Assembly: GCF_035222275.1 (NCBI RefSeq) | Contig: NC_085882.1 | Location: 2,425,501-2,489,500, forward strand | Length of the DNA: 64,000 nucleotides | Direction of reading: 5' to 3' | Source of the DNA: Podospora bellae-mahoneyi | Taxonomy: Eukaryota; Ascomycota; Sordariomycetes; Sordariales; Podosporaceae | In this document: piece by piece, positions 20,425-33,175 of the stretch | Layout: each line of letters begins with the position of its first letter | How positions within the stretch are numbered: position 1 is the stretch's first letter | Made by a program: the position numbers and the translations under genes | The notes under the pieces: generated by a model | The model's database searches: none | Seen by the model: only the letters and a program-made list of their open reading frames with translations | Told to the model about the DNA's origin: nothing

Positions 20425-23400
20425 ATGCCCGAGAAGGATCTGATGAAGGGCGAAATTTTATCCACGGCGGGGTTGAGGGGTCGGGTCGGAGCGAGGGGTC
20501 GAGGGGTAAAGGGGACTCTTGATGGTACCGGGAGAGCCCTCGCGGCCCCGGCACAAGAATGGATAGGAAAGAGGAGAGCGTGACTGACTATTTTACGACA
20601 AGACCTGTAGGGATCCGGGAGTTGAGAGGAGGTTGGAGGTTGGTGGTGTAAAGGCTTGTCTGTCCAGCTGGCACTCTGTAGAGCGGCGCCGGCAACGTAG
20701 GAGCAAGGTATTAAAGGGTGGTAAAGTAGATGATGATAGGTAGGTTGGGTGTCCTGCTGGTGGAGAAGAGGGTGGGCATAAGATCCGGCACGACAGTTAA
20801 TAAATAGCGTTGCCAAAACGGGTGGCAGTCTGGCCGCAACCCAGTGAAAAAGCTAATCGCACACAAGCAGTAGGTAATTCAGCACCGCGGCACCTCGCTC
20901 AGCTCTCAGCCAAGACACATCCATTAGCTTCTCTTTGTCCCTTGGCCGTCTTGAGCCTGCTAGTACTGTATCTACAAGCAAGATGGCCTATTTCACGCAC
21001 TTTCTTCGCGATCGTTCTGTCTGGTTAGCTTTTGCCAGCGCTGCCCCCCGTAGCTGTCTCAACAAGTCGGACGGGCATTTGCAGGTGCTCGGGGGTTCCT
21101 GGGCCAGACGTCACTTCCGTTTTGAGATGCAGAGGTGCAGCGGTGGTGACGCGGGTGACGCAAGGGTACTGGCACCAACGACCCAGCCCAGGTACGGAGT
21201 AATACCTACTGTGTCTGGCGAGATCGCAGCATTTCGGACTGGATCTGGTGTCTGTCGCTGCTCTGGAAATTGCAAATCATGGGAGAATTGATCTAGAAAG
21301 CCGATTGCTCATGCAGGCACAGATTCAGACGGAGGGGAAACAACCTGCTGTGCTTTCCGGGTCCAGCAGACAGGTACACTACCTCTCCTTGCCATTCTTG
21401 TTGAGGTTCCGCAGGTAGGGGTCCACCCACTAATTATCGCTAAAACGAGGTTAGTCTCGACACTCAACCCCGCAGTCGTCATGGCTCCCCAATTGGGTTC
21501 TCGTAGCACACACTGGGCGCACCTGTACTCGAGAATAATGGCTTCCATTTGTGCGCGTGTGGCCATCAATCACCACGCATCCACATTATCTTGCTCCATT
21601 CCGTATCTAGAGATTTAGAAACTGTTTATTTCCACCGTTCCAAAATCATATAAACGCCCCAAAAATTGTCCAGATTACCTTCCAGTGGCAGATATGGACG
21701 ATAATCCCCAATCCAGACACAGCTCGGTACCACCTCTCATCGGTTAGACTCTTCATCGGTTTCCTCATGCACAACACAAGGTGCCTTCCATTCCAGGGTT
21801 CAAACTTGAACCGAACTGGCCCCGTGCGCTGATCTGTGCCAGCAACACGGGAAAAGCTGACAAGGATTTAGGAATTTTATTATCTTTCGATTTCATCTGA
21901 TGGAATTCATCTGTGTGATAAATTCCACTGGAAGTATTTCTCCTATTTCATTTTTCTCTCTTGTCTGTTTTTTTATTGCCTACAATAAGCGTCTTTTCCA
22001 CTACCATCGCGGGGCTCGACGTCGAGCGAGGGTGACCTTCCCATACGACACGGTACCACAGCTCAAGAGGTCAGTCTGGCTTCAGCAAGTGACGCAAGAA
22101 TGAGCTGATCACGACTCTGCTCCCCCGTGGCGTGACCAGGTGGTGCCCATATTTTTTAATGCGGCCTCTTCTTCCACTTATCTCTCGTTGGCGACGACGA
22201 TACAGCATATCGAGCAGGCTCATATGGTCCCATGCCGCTGACCGTGATTCGACACGGAAGGTCAAAAGGACGCTTCGAAAGACTTGAATCTGGCTGCAGA
22301 CCGACAAATGCAGGGTCCAGGCCGATCTGTCACAACCCCTCTCTCGGCGTGGGCTTTTGATAGACGGTACCCCTCAATGCCCTCTCCCCTTGGGTACCTT
22401 ATCGGACTGGACCGGACAAAACACCCAGTAAGAGAGAGGGCCATGCATGCGATGGAAGGACCGGATCTTTGGAAGAAACACCACTCTGCCAGAATCGCGG
22501 AAATCTGGACGGTACTCCGAGGCACAAACTCGACACATTCCTGCTGTGTAACGATGCTCAGCACCACCACGAGAACCTGCTGGTGAGCGATGTCATCGAC
22601 AAAGCGGTCGATACAAGCAATATCGCTAACCAGCAACGAATCCACCGGAGAAAACACATCGTGGAGTAGCGGGTTTAGATGCTGTCGCCCCTTACTCAGT
22701 CGACAAGAGGAGTCACGGAATGAAGATCTCGACAGGAGCACCTCGACGGGGGTTGAATCTCATAACCCCACCAAATTTGGACAGCCAATCATTAGATGGG
22801 GACCCTCCACAATAGGCTCTTGGCAAGTGGGGCCAGAGGCAGTTCGTCTCAATATCGACGTCATTCCGCCAGGTGTCGTCATTGGGAGCACGAGTACCCG
22901 GCCTCATGCAAGGATCCCTGACCAACTTTCCATTGGAGCCCAAAAACGTTTTGTCGACCGTTTGCATCGTGTGCGAGTTTTCCAGCGGATCGGTGGGGAG
23001 CCACGAGTGCTTTTATCGAGGATATCCATTTCCACCACCCACATCCCTCGTCTCTTTTGATACCGCAAGAATTTCCAAACTAGGCCGAGTTTGTTTCAAC
23101 GACAACATGTAGTGTAGTCATGATGCCGTGTCAGAGAGGTGGTTGGTGGGATGCCAGTCCCTACACAATGCCGCAGTAGCTCCCACAGCCCGGATATCGG
23201 CACCGCCTGCATCTTTCTTCGGAGGAGGCGCTGGCTCGGCATCACACACGGCCAACAACACCACAATTATTACACCGCATGAGCGTATCTTTCGGAGGCT
23301 AGTTGAGGACTGGTGATCGTTTTCTACCCTTTCCATTTTTGATTATTCTATACTAGATCTCCGTACACCAACGGGAGCCAAGGCCGGGACGCCTGCACGT

Positions 23401-24941
23401 CTCCCGCAACAAAACGGAGGCTGGGAGCGCCCGCGGAATCCATCAACTGCAACTTCAGGTGCTTCCTTGCGTGCGACCGCCCGAATCGGCGGTCACACCA
23501 TCATCGGAGCCGGACAGTGCTCCTGAGTTAGCTCCACAGATTCAGATGCAATGTGCCCTGACTGAGTAGTGATATAGAACGTGCCTCAGGCGTTGCCTGT
23601 GAGCCAACCTTTGAACCTGTCAGCCGTCCACACAGTGCTGATTCACTTCGGTCTGACGACGAGGACCAGATCGTGGCTTTGGAATCTTCGTCAGCTCCCA
23701 TAGCAAGGGCATTGGCCAGCTCTGAGCTAATTAAATGCGGCCCTTTTCAGCTCATCTAATATCGTTTTGTCGCACTTAGGCGCCCGAAACATGTCCCAGG
23801 CGGACGGGTTTGAACGCCGCTGACAGAAAGAGCCGCTCTGAGCGACGATATCTATATCAACCGCCAAGGCTTCCTTGTAGTGTAATGATGACGTCCGTCC
23901 TCCACGAAACCCGAGACTCCCGGCCAGCATGCTCTAAGGATATACATATTCCTTCGAGACACTTCTATCAATCCTTCGCTCAGTTGTGCATCGGCGTGTC
24001 TTCGGTGTCTTGAGCAGCAGGACCTTTCGTTCCGGGGCTGTTGTTTGATCGAAGCGCCTCAGGCGCTAGACTACAGTATCTAGTATTTTCATGCTCGGAC
24101 GACTTCATCTCGATAAGTGTCAGTCATTCTCGAGTTCGGGAAATGTGTACTCGGATATCGAAGAAACGGGCACCAGTGACGACAGCCTCCTGGGCGCGCC
24201 GTCTGTCCCCAATTCTGCCCTCCCAGCAAAAAAACTGCTCAACACCACAGAAAGTAAGTCGATCAGTAATTTCGGACCGGGAAGCTTCCGCTGCAAGTTT
24301 CAACCCCACGGCGAGAGAGCAAAAGTTCATGACTTGTTGGTTTTCCGAGAAAAGGGCGCGGAATAGTGGTACATACATAGAGAGAGAAAGTTCAGAGACA
24401 TGTCAAGCCAGCCCCCCTTGTCTGACACCGGTTTTTTTTTCCTGTTTCCCTCCCTCAATCTGAGCGTTCTAGACCCTCGACTTGCATAGGGGACTGCATC
24501 GTGACACTCCCAAAACCTGTTTTTGTGCGTCAGGACAACATACATACATATCAGCAGTACGGTCCGGCCGGCTTTTTTTTTACCTCCTCACCACCAACGC
24601 ACGCACTAATGGGTTAAGAAAAAGGAGCCTATCATGGCGATGGTACCCAAGAGATCAAAGCGTTTTGGGTTTGGTTCAAATCTTGGCACTAAGAGAGAGT
24701 ATTGGAAGACAGACACAACAGGATGGGATGGGATTATAAGCAGAGCTAGAAGATTCCATGTTTAGAGAATCGGGGTTGCGAATATTCGCTCTCCCGAGAA
24801 ACACCATCGTGTCCCGACATATTTCTATCGTGAAACAAGATACCTAACCGGCGGGCGGGGTTACATAAGGTACACATCAACAATCTTCTGATACCAAGAT
24901 TTCCAAGACTACCAAGACTTGTTTGGTTAACACAAAAACCC

Positions 24942-24960
24942 TTTTTTTTTTTTTTTTTTT
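24942..24960. repeat. Poly-T tract (19 T)
   Basis: Uninterrupted homopolymer in non-coding DNA. No target-site duplication is evident around it, so a retroposed poly-A tail is not supported. Confidence 0.85.
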
Positions 24961-25720
24961 GCGGGGGTTGGTGCTGTCGGGGGCAGCTGATTTAATAGAC
25001 ATTTTTCTATATCCAGCTACATGTAAAAACCATATCTTTCTCTTTGCTCGCTTCCAAATTTGGGGGAAAACATGTTGTAAAATGACAATCATTAAGTGGG
25101 TATAGAAATAAGCAATCTTTCTGGGAACAGTTCCTACATGCAAGCTCACTGTTCTAGGCTGGGGATGTTGCCGGTCTTGTAAGCGGTTATCACTCCATGT
25201 ATCTCTTGGACTGTTGCTCTTGAGAGGGAAAAGGCTCCCCGGAATGTCCAATCGCAGTGCAGCGGCACACGATAAGAAGAGGGAGGTTTGTTGTTGGGGG
25301 TTCTCAGTCAGCCGCCGGCCTGATTAAACCAGTACCGGGAGCATCGTCTTTTTGCCCCGGCCATATCGTGGTTGTGTTTAGGAGGGCTCCCAAGAGGCAA
25401 TCCCGTTCAACTGAACTCTCCAGCCATTGATATGGACTGGATAGCAGTTTCGAAGGTCGACATGCGTGCCAACCACAAGGCCAACCAGCGCCCTGGAATG
25501 ACATACACTTCACAAATCCTGCCCTGATATAAGCAGAGGAAAGTTTGCAAAACTCCAAAGCCAATAACCAGCAGAAAAAAAGAGTAGGGTATGTGAAGAT
25601 GCCAGGGTAAAAAACTCGAAGCCACAATTGCTACCTGGCAAGCTTGACAAACGTAAAGACAGGTATGACACAACACAAACCAACGCCATGTCTCTTGCAC
25701 ATTCTAACAAGCTACTCCTT

Positions 25721-27001
25721 TCAAAGTAATACCTTCGAAGCAACGGTCAACAACCAAGCAGCATCATGCCAGCCACCCTCATTCTCCCTCGGCGGCGGGA
25801 TACTCTCATCCACCATCGTCTTCATATTCTGCCCCTCCAGCCTCCTCAAGCATGACACCCTCCTCTCCATCTCATGCCTTGATCCCTCCCCATCCGTCGT
25901 CTCCCCATCATAATCATCCTCCGACTCCTCCTCATCGTCCTCCTCAACAGCAAAAAGCTTCACACCGAGCACATGGCCAAACCAAGACCCTACACCCCCG
26001 TTCCCAGTCCCCTTCACCAGCTTCCTCACGTACGCCTCATCTTCTGCCCCATCACCCGTGACAAACTCAGCGTCATCCACAGTGTAATTTTCTAGCTCCT
26101 CGTCAAAATTGACAAAATCCGGACCGGCAATCTCGTCGTCAGGGTTCTCCGCCACAGGAGTTGACCCCGGCCCATTAGAGTTGAAGTAATCCTCCACAAA
26201 GGTTGTCATCCTATGGCTGCTCCCGCCTGGCGTCATAGACCCAACCCGGGAGTGAGATCTGCTCCTAAAGCGGCTGTAGGCCGGGGAGGAGATGTTATCA
26301 TCGTTGCCGTCAAGATGGACACTGCTTCTCCTAGAGGCGTGACGGGATAGGTGACGGGGGGTGTGCCGAGAGCCATAAACCAGCTCTTCTCTTTCCCTTG
26401 CGAGTTCCCGCTCAAAGGCTTCGTCTTCGGCGTCTTGAGGAGAGTGACCAGCCAAGGATGTGGACGAGGCGCGGGTGGAGAGCCAGGCTTGGCCTTTGGA
26501 TTCCCGGGTTTCGAGGGAGATGATGGAGCCGCAGCGGAGGAGCCAGTCCGAGTCGGAGCGGTCGGTTTGTCTCAGCTGGTTTGGGTGGTGGGAGGAGCGG
26601 TGGCGTGGGGTGGTGGGGGAAGTGTGGAGGGAGGTTGAGCTTTGGCGATGGGAGGCACGGGACTGGTTGTGGGGGAGGTGGGAGGAGGATTTCGATTTTG
26701 CGAGGGAGACTGAGGATCGGGACTTGCGGGCGCCGGAGACGGAGGCGGAGCGGTTGTTGGGACCCGGGGAGCGGGAGAGGAGACGGGGGGTGGTAGGGGC
26801 GGATTTGCCTTGGAGGTAGGAGTAGGAGGTTACTGTTGGGGGAGCGGAGGTTGGGGTGGTGAGATCGTTGTCGTTGAGGATATCGTGGGCATCGTGAATA
26901 GGGAGTTTGGAGGTTAGAGGCGCGAGGGAGAGGTGGGTGAGGTTACCCGAGGATCGGGACTTGCGCCTGAAGGAAGAGTGTTGATTGTAGGCGACGTCCA
27001 T
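25721..27001 (-). CDS. DUF3984-family protein, 426 residues
   Basis: This is a single exon. The conserved core SDSDWLLRCGSII and ESKGQAWLSTRASSTSL (about 150-180) is the pattern I know from the fungal DUF3984 family, whose function is undescribed. The N-terminal 145 residues are Ser/Arg/Pro-rich and basic. Residues 205-260 hold Arg/Ser-rich stretches. The C-terminal third is strongly acidic (FVNFDEELENYTVDDAEF, then EEDDEEESEDDYDGE) and ends in WHDAAWLLTVASKVLL. The basic-then-acidic bias and absence of a membrane span suggest a soluble, phosphoregulated protein. It is divergent from ELP1. Confidence 0.85.
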   Translation of the reverse strand: MDVAYNQHSSFRRKSRSSGNLTHLSLAPLTSKLPIHDAHDILNDNDLTTPTSAPPTVTSYSYLQGKSAPTTPRLLSRSPGPNNRSASVSGARKSRSSVSLAKSKSSSHLPHNQSRASHRQSSTSLHTSPTTPRHRSSHHPNQLRQTDRSDSDWLLRCGSIISLETRESKGQAWLSTRASSTSLAGHSPQDAEDEAFERELAREREELVYGSRHTPRHLSRHASRRSSVHLDGNDDNISSPAYSRFRSRSHSRVGSMTPGGSSHRMTTFVEDYFNSNGPGSTPVAENPDDEIAGPDFVNFDEELENYTVDDAEFVTGDGAEDEAYVRKLVKGTGNGGVGSWFGHVLGVKLFAVEEDDEEESEDDYDGETTDGEGSRHEMERRVSCLRRLEGQNMKTMVDESIPPPRENEGGWHDAAWLLTVASKVLL

Positions 27002-28030
27002 GTTTTTGTTGGGGTAATGAGTTGTCGTCGTCTTCTAGCTGTCTAGTGGGTAGGTTATTAGAAGGCAATTGGAAGGCAAGAAAACGAACGTTGAATAACA
27101 ACGAGTGAGAGAGAAGGGTGGAGTTTACCCCAGACTCCAGAAGCAAGTGATATATGAAGCGATTAAGTAGTTTCACAGTTGGGCGGTCAGTTGTCGGTGG
27201 TGGTGCGATTGGAAGGATGGGAAAGCTCTATCCCTTGTTTGTGGCACCCTGCACGCCTGATTCCTCAACAATTGCTGGCTTTCAAAGCTCTGGAACGCGT
27301 CCGGCTATGGTAGGGCGAGTTCTGATTCGCCCGTTTATTTAGAGCAATGGCCACCGCCACTGAAGCTTGAACGCCCTGGCAAAGGTACCAGCGACTTTTT
27401 AGTGGAAAATATTTTCCCGCGGTGTGCCGCTAAAGCAAGGCGGACTGTTTGGTACCCCGGTACAAGGCAAGCCACAGCCAATGACCGACCCCGCAGCTAA
27501 GCGCACTGACTCTAACATTTTGAGGCTGTTAAACCCTGGGCTCCCGAAAGCTTCAGTCTATGGAGGGGCATAGAGGGGCTATCAGCCATCAGTGTCATTG
27601 ACTCTCTAGAACGGTGGTGATCTTTTCGAGGAGGACAAGCTTGTGAATAACCTTGAGACATCGAGTCACTCGGTCAAACTTGGCAGACGGATATCAAAGG
27701 CTGAAAAATACCGACAAAAATCAGCTAACTCGAGCTGCATGAGCATAGGCTTGAGCCCCTCAACTTACATACACACTACAACTCTTTTAAAATTTTCAGT
27801 CGCTTTTTTATTCACATTTTGCCACTTTTTCACTACGGAAATAGACGAGTGCTACCCTTCTGAACTACCCACTTCGTCCGCTCTCAGCTCTCACCACCTG
27901 GGCACCGGTGGCCGCCGAAAAGTCCCGAAAGAAGCTATATCCTGATAATGATCGCACCACTACGGTGCTAAAACCAGCGATTGACTCATACCCAAAACTC
28001 ATACCAAGAAAAGAGTTTTGACCGGACGAG
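27002..28030. other. Divergent promoter region between the DUF3984 gene and ELP1
   Basis: About 1 kb with both start codons facing away. No gene is supported within it. Short A/T-rich boxes near 27,770-27,830 lie upstream of ELP1, but no specific factor site is claimed. Confidence 0.5.
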
Positions 28031-31000
28031 ATGCGGAACTTGCGCAACATCGGCCACAGCGTCTTCAGGAATCCCGTCCCGGATTCTCCCTTTCCTACCG
28101 CCGCCTCGGCTTCGGCCCCCTTCTCGGCATCGTGTTGGGATGTCTCCAGGGATGAGGTGATTGTTGCCCGTGGCCCAACCACCCATGATGCCCGGATCGA
28201 ACTCTCGAGGGTGGTGAAGCACACTCATGAGCGTCCCCCTTGTCACTTGTAAGATACATATTCATCATTTTCATGTTAAAACAAGCATATAATCTAAGAC
28301 TGCAATTTCTATGACATAGAAAATCAAAAAACATCGCAACATGGGATGCACTTTGCCCAAACGAAGATGGCAGTCCAGATGTTATCCGGAGTATACACTA
28401 CTTCAGCGACACATTGACAACATGTGTCATCATGGCCGGCGGTGACATTGTCACTGTTACTGAAGACGAAGAAACTGCCGCTGGTGAAGCGCACATTGAG
28501 ATCGTAGGCACATTGTCGCCCTCTATCTCGGCTGCTCGCTGGTCACCAGATGAAGAGCTACTTGCCATCGCAACAGGGGATGCCAAGGTGTTCTTCATGA
28601 GCCGGAGCTTCGATGTTATTTCAGAGGTTGTCCTCAGCGAAGAGGACTTGAGACTGTCAAAGCATGTCTCTGTCGGATGGGGCAAGAAGGAGACTCAGTT
28701 TATCGGCAAGGGCGCCAAGGCCAAGGGACTTCGAGACCCTACTATTCCGGAGAAGGTAGACGAGGGCACCTTGAGCTCAAACGATGATGGGCGGTGCACG
28801 ATCAGTTGGAGAGGTGATGGTGCGTATGTTGCTGTCAACTTCCTTCAGCAAGGACAACGACGTGTGATCCGGGTGTACAACCGTGATGGTGAGTTGGACA
28901 GTGTCAGTGAACCCGTGGATGGGCTTGAGGGCGCTCTGAGTTGGCGGCCCGAGGGAAATCTCATGGCCGGGATTCAGCGTCTCTCTGACCGTATTGACGT
29001 TGTGTTCTTTGAAAGAAATGGCCTGCGCCATGGGCAGTTCACATTTCGAGCGCCCCAGGACGCCCCTGATGTGGCTGCAGAGCTGGCGCTTGAGTGGAAC
29101 TCGGACTCAACCGTTCTAGCTGTTATCATGAAGGATAGAGTACAGCTATGGACTACAGGCAACTACCACTGGTATCTGAAACAAGAGTTCCTCTGTGGTG
29201 ACGGTGGTAGCAAGTACCACCAGAGTCCAAAGTTTGCCTGGCATGCAGAGAAACCACTGTTGTGTGTTGCGGCGACAGCAGGTAAGATAACCTCTCTACC
29301 CCCTATATTCTCCTCGGTTGTCTCACAAGTTGTGTAGGCAAAGTACTTGTCAACGAGTACATTTTCACCATCGCCCGTGGGCCGGGAGTTTCTCCTCACG
29401 ACTTCGGAGCTGTTGCCGTAATTGACGGTCAGACGCTCAAATTCACTCCTTTCCGGACGGCTAATGTGCCTCCTCCGATGGCCTTTGACGAACTCGAAGT
29501 CGAGTCTCCTATTATTGACGTTACAATCGGACGGGATTGCAACTCGATGGCCGTGCTGCACCGAGCTGGTGTTAGCTTCTTCGAGCTTATCATCCAGGGA
29601 CCACGGATGCTAGCCCCGAAGCTTGCCTCTACGGCTTCCTTTAGGAAGACACATGCCCAGTTATACGAGGAACATGTACTTCAGGTTGGCCTGTCTGGCT
29701 CAAATGAGGTTCACGTTCTTCAAATGTCGGAAGACATGGAGATTGTCAGGCACACATTTGAAGGCACACAAACAAACGAACACGGGTGGCAAAAGACGGA
29801 TGCAACTTCCATCACAACCATTACAACACCTATAGTGCCACCAGTTGTCGAGGAAGATGGAGTCATTGCTCAGGATTGGCGTGGCAGACTGAGCAGAATC
29901 ATTGAAGGAGAACACCTCCCGCTTCCTGCCGAGTTTGCCAACTTCTTGCCCTGGACAAGTTACATTACACATTCAGGCGAGTTCCTGGCTTTTGGACAGG
30001 CTCGGAATGGCTACCTCTACTGCAACTCGACGCTACTGGCCAGGAACTGTACTTCTTTTGTTGTTACCAAGCATCATCTCATCTTCACGACTACCAACCA
30101 CTTCGTCAAGTTTGTTCACTTGGCTACGGAAGAAGAGCTTGAAGTTCCCCAGGACGACCCCGAGAATGACGAACGATGCCGGAGTATCGAGCGGGGAGGC
30201 AGGCTGGTCGTTGCCATGCCCAGTAGGATGAGCATTGTGCTTCAGATGCCTCGTGGCAATCTTGAGACAATTTATCCCCGGGCTATGGTTTTGTCCGGCA
30301 TCCGCGACCTTATCGAGGCCAAGAACTATGGCGCTGCTTTTGCGACATGCCGCACTCAGCGTGTGGATATGAACCTGCTCTATGATCACCGACCGGAGCA
30401 GTTCCTGGAGCATGTCGGCTTGTTCTTGGAGCAGGTGAAGGATACGGCCAACATTGACTTGTTCTTGTCCACTCTCAAGTAAGTTTCTTGAGTCTTTCAG
30501 AATCATCTGATACCGTTTGCTGACTTTGTTTAGGGAGGAGGATGTCACCCGGACTATGTACAAGGACACCAAGGCTGGCTCAGCTCCGCAGTCGCAAGAA
30601 GCTCAAACGGCTGCTAAAGAAAGCAAGATCAACAAGATCTGTGATGCTGTTTTGGCAAAGCTCAAGACCCAGAAGAACGCCAACCTCCAAAACATCATCA
30701 CAGCGCATGTGTGCAAGAACCCACCAGCCCTCGATGATGGCTTGCGCGTGGTTGCCGATCTTATGCAAGAACATGAGGCACTAGCCGAACGTGCTGTTGA
30801 GCACATTTGCTTCCTGGTAGATGTCAACAGACTCTACGACCACGCGCTCGGTTTGTACAATCTCGAACTTACTTTGCTGGTTGCCCAGCAGTCTCAACGT
30901 GATCCCAGAGAGTATCTCCCATTTATTCAAGAACTTCACAAAATGCCAGAGCTCCAGCGAAAGTACACAATCGACGACAAGCTCGGGAACCACGAGAAAG

Positions 31001-32211
31001 CCCTGGACCATCTTAAGGCTCTTGGCGATTTCGAGGAGGTGAAGACGTACACCGTCAAGCACAAGCTCTACCAGCACGCCTTGAGCATCTACCGTCACGA
31101 CGAGCAGCACCACCGCGTGATTACCGACCTCTTCGCCGCCCACCTCAAGTCTATCTCCCAGTTTAAGGAAGCCGGCCTAGCCTACGAGTCACTCAACAGC
31201 TACCACGAAGCCACAGACTGTTACCTCAAAGCGGGCGCCGCCTGCTGGCGCGAATGCCTCTACGTTGCCCAGCAGCAAGACCCGCCCATCACCGCGCAGC
31301 GACTAGAAGAAGTAGCAAGCGACCTTGCCGACGCCCTCCGCGAAGCAAAGGACTATGCCGCCGCGGCAACAATTCACATGGAGTACCTCTCTTCTATCGA
31401 ATCCGCCATCCAATCCCTTTGCAAGGGCTACCTCTTTGCCGATGCGCTCCGACTTGTCGCCCGGCACAAGCGACGTGACCTTCTTGAGAGCCATATTGAC
31501 AGCGGCCTCGCGGATGCCTTCTCCTCCAGCATTGAGTTCTTGGCTGATTGCAAAGCCCAACTCAAGGCGCAAGTTCCGCGCATCCTTGAGCTCCGCAAGA
31601 AGGCAAAGGAGGACCCGCTGGCGTTTTACGAGGGGGAGAACCCCTTTGGGAGCAAGAACGCGGATGGTTATGACATCCCGGATGATATCTCTATTGCTGC
31701 TAGCTCGAGGGCGACGACGAGTGCGTCGATGTTTACGAGGTATACCGGCAAGGCTGGGAGCGTGGGGACTGTTGGCTCCAATGTCTCGAGAGCAACAAGC
31801 AAAAACAGGAGGAGGGAGGAGAAGAAGAGGGCGAGGGGGAGGAAGGGGACGGTTTATGAGGAGGAGTATTTGGTTAATAGTGTCAGGAGGTTGGTGGAGA
31901 GGGTGGAGGGGACGAAGGGGGAGGTGGAGAGGTTGGTCTTTGGGTTGGTGAGGAGGGATATGCAGGAGCGGGCAAGGGTTATTGAGGAGGCGATGGGGGT
32001 TGTGCTGGAGGGGTGTAGGCAGGCTGTTGGGGAGGTTTGGCCGCAGGAGGAGAAACAGCAAGTTGAGGGTGAAGGGGAGGATGGAGAGGGGTGGAGGCCG
32101 GTGGGCGGTGATGGGGTGCTGTTTGAGAGTTTGGAGGCTATGAGGGCTAAGCAAACGGCGCCGGTGGTGACGGGGTTCGAGAAGTTGGCACTTTTGGGGG
32201 GAAAGAAGTGA
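28031..32211 (+). CDS. ELP1: Elongator complex protein 1 (Elp1/IKI3), about 1,332 residues
   Basis: Elp1 is the scaffold subunit of Elongator, which makes cm5U-type modifications at wobble uridine of tRNAs in the cytoplasm. Four exons close in frame: 28031-28248, 28320-29281, 29338-30478 and 30534-32211. The true N-terminus is MRNLRNIGHSVFRN at 28031, as in other Elp1 proteins; the larger downstream frame alone would miss it. The first two thirds form WD40-type propellers (ARWSPDEELLAIATG, ISWRGDGAYVAVNF, LSWRPEGNLMAG). The last third is alpha-solenoid/TPR (HICFLVDVNRLYDHALGLYN, YLPFIQELHKMPELQRKY). Near residue 1197 is the basic NRRREEKKRARGRKG patch, followed by YEEEYLVNSVRRLV, known in the family for tRNA binding and dimerisation. 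Length matches the family. Confidence 0.95.
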
Positions 32212-32732
32212 GCGGTGGTTGGGATGTAGGAGGTATGGATTAAAATTGGGGCTAAAAGCATTTGCATTGGTTGTTTAGGAAACAGGAGTAAGATAGGGTA
32301 GGCATAGCTCATGAAACGATGTTTTGTACATTCACAATGCCTAGCTGTATAGTATGGCCTTATGCTTCGGGATGGGGTATATGATTCCCCTGATTTCGAC
32401 GCCACAAAACCTTGTTCTTTGTCTATCTCTTCCCAACAAGGCACGTAAACATTACCCCTTTTCAAAACCAACAAGCAAGGCAAAGGAAACAGATTTTTAC
32501 CCGCGGTCATACTTCTCAGCGGCCATAGGCAAGAAAACTCACTCTATTGCCTTCAATCTTTTATTCACATATGGACATGACAAATTCTCAAATACAGAGC
32601 CAAACGGGTACGCTACGTTTCATGACAAAGTGCTTCTCTTGCATCGCCCATGCCATGCTAGCTCTATCTACCCATCGCTACCCCTACGTACCTATATTCT
32701 AGGCAAATTCTTCAACAACCCCACAAGAAACA
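32212..32732. other. ELP1 3' flank
   Basis: No gene seen. It lies between the ELP1 stop and the tRNA gene. Confidence 0.5.
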
Positions 32733-32803
32733 GCATCAGTGGTTTAGTGGTAAAATCCATCGTTGCCATCGATGGGCCCCGTGTTCGATTCACGGCTGAT
32801 GCA
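32733..32803 (+). tRNA. tRNA-Gly (anticodon GCC)
   Basis: The acceptor arm GCATCAG (32733-32739) pairs perfectly with CTGATGC (32796-32802), followed by discriminator A. The D-arm contains TGGTTTAGTGGTA (A box). The anticodon stem CATCG/CGATG encloses loop TTGCCAT, giving anticodon GCC. The T-arm CCGTG/CACGG encloses TTCGATT (B box GTTCGATTC). It has 71 nt and no intron. T runs at 32840-32843 and 32848-32853 are likely RNA polymerase III terminators. Confidence 0.97.
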
Positions 32804-32847
32804 TATTATCCCAAAACTTCCGCAGAAGTTCATGTGTTCTTTTGGAC

Positions 32848-32853
32848 TTTTTT
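32848..32853 (+). terminator. Pol III T-run downstream of tRNA-Gly
   Basis: Six T residues 45 nt past the tRNA end, with a shorter TTTT at 32840. Either is enough for Pol III termination. Confidence 0.55.
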
Positions 32854-33175
32854 ACACATTTTGTCCCATGTGTTTTGAAACATATCTGGTTCTTGGTCAA
32901 GAATGAATAGACAGCTAGTCACATGACCGACTCACTTTTTGGAGTGAGCTCTGTGCCCACCTGTTTGGCTGAGTCATCAGTCCAACATCGTCTTAACCTC
33001 CGTGGTAGGACCACGAAACAGCACCAAATTGACCGGGGCACTCTTCATGCTTTAAGCCGAGCAATCACCACTCCATCTCTTAAGACCAGAGGTCAAGGTT
33101 TCATATTGGAGACACCCATCTCTCAGAAACACACTGCAGTCTCGGCAGTATCAACCGTTGAGGATCCAATACTTT

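Larger units (their letters stand above)
19713..25720. other. Six-kilobase gene-poor region
   Basis: No protein gene supported. It holds the HPt promoter, a (GT)n tract at 20396-20424 and a 19-T run at 24942-24960. Plus-strand frames at 22,284-22,586 and 22,590-23,060 lie in the same phase, separated by one stop, but show no recognisable domain, and the minus strand is also open over part of it. No RIP-like AT enrichment or repeat termini are visible. Confidence 0.4.

Noticed and set aside
24942-24960. Poly-A tail of a retroposed sequence
   Set aside because: No target-site duplication and no recognisable source sequence beside the homopolymer.
32212-32803. Functional link between ELP1 and the adjacent tRNA gene
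   Set aside because: Elongator modifies tRNAs with U at position 34; this tRNA-Gly has G34 (anticodon GCC), so the adjacency is probably accidental.
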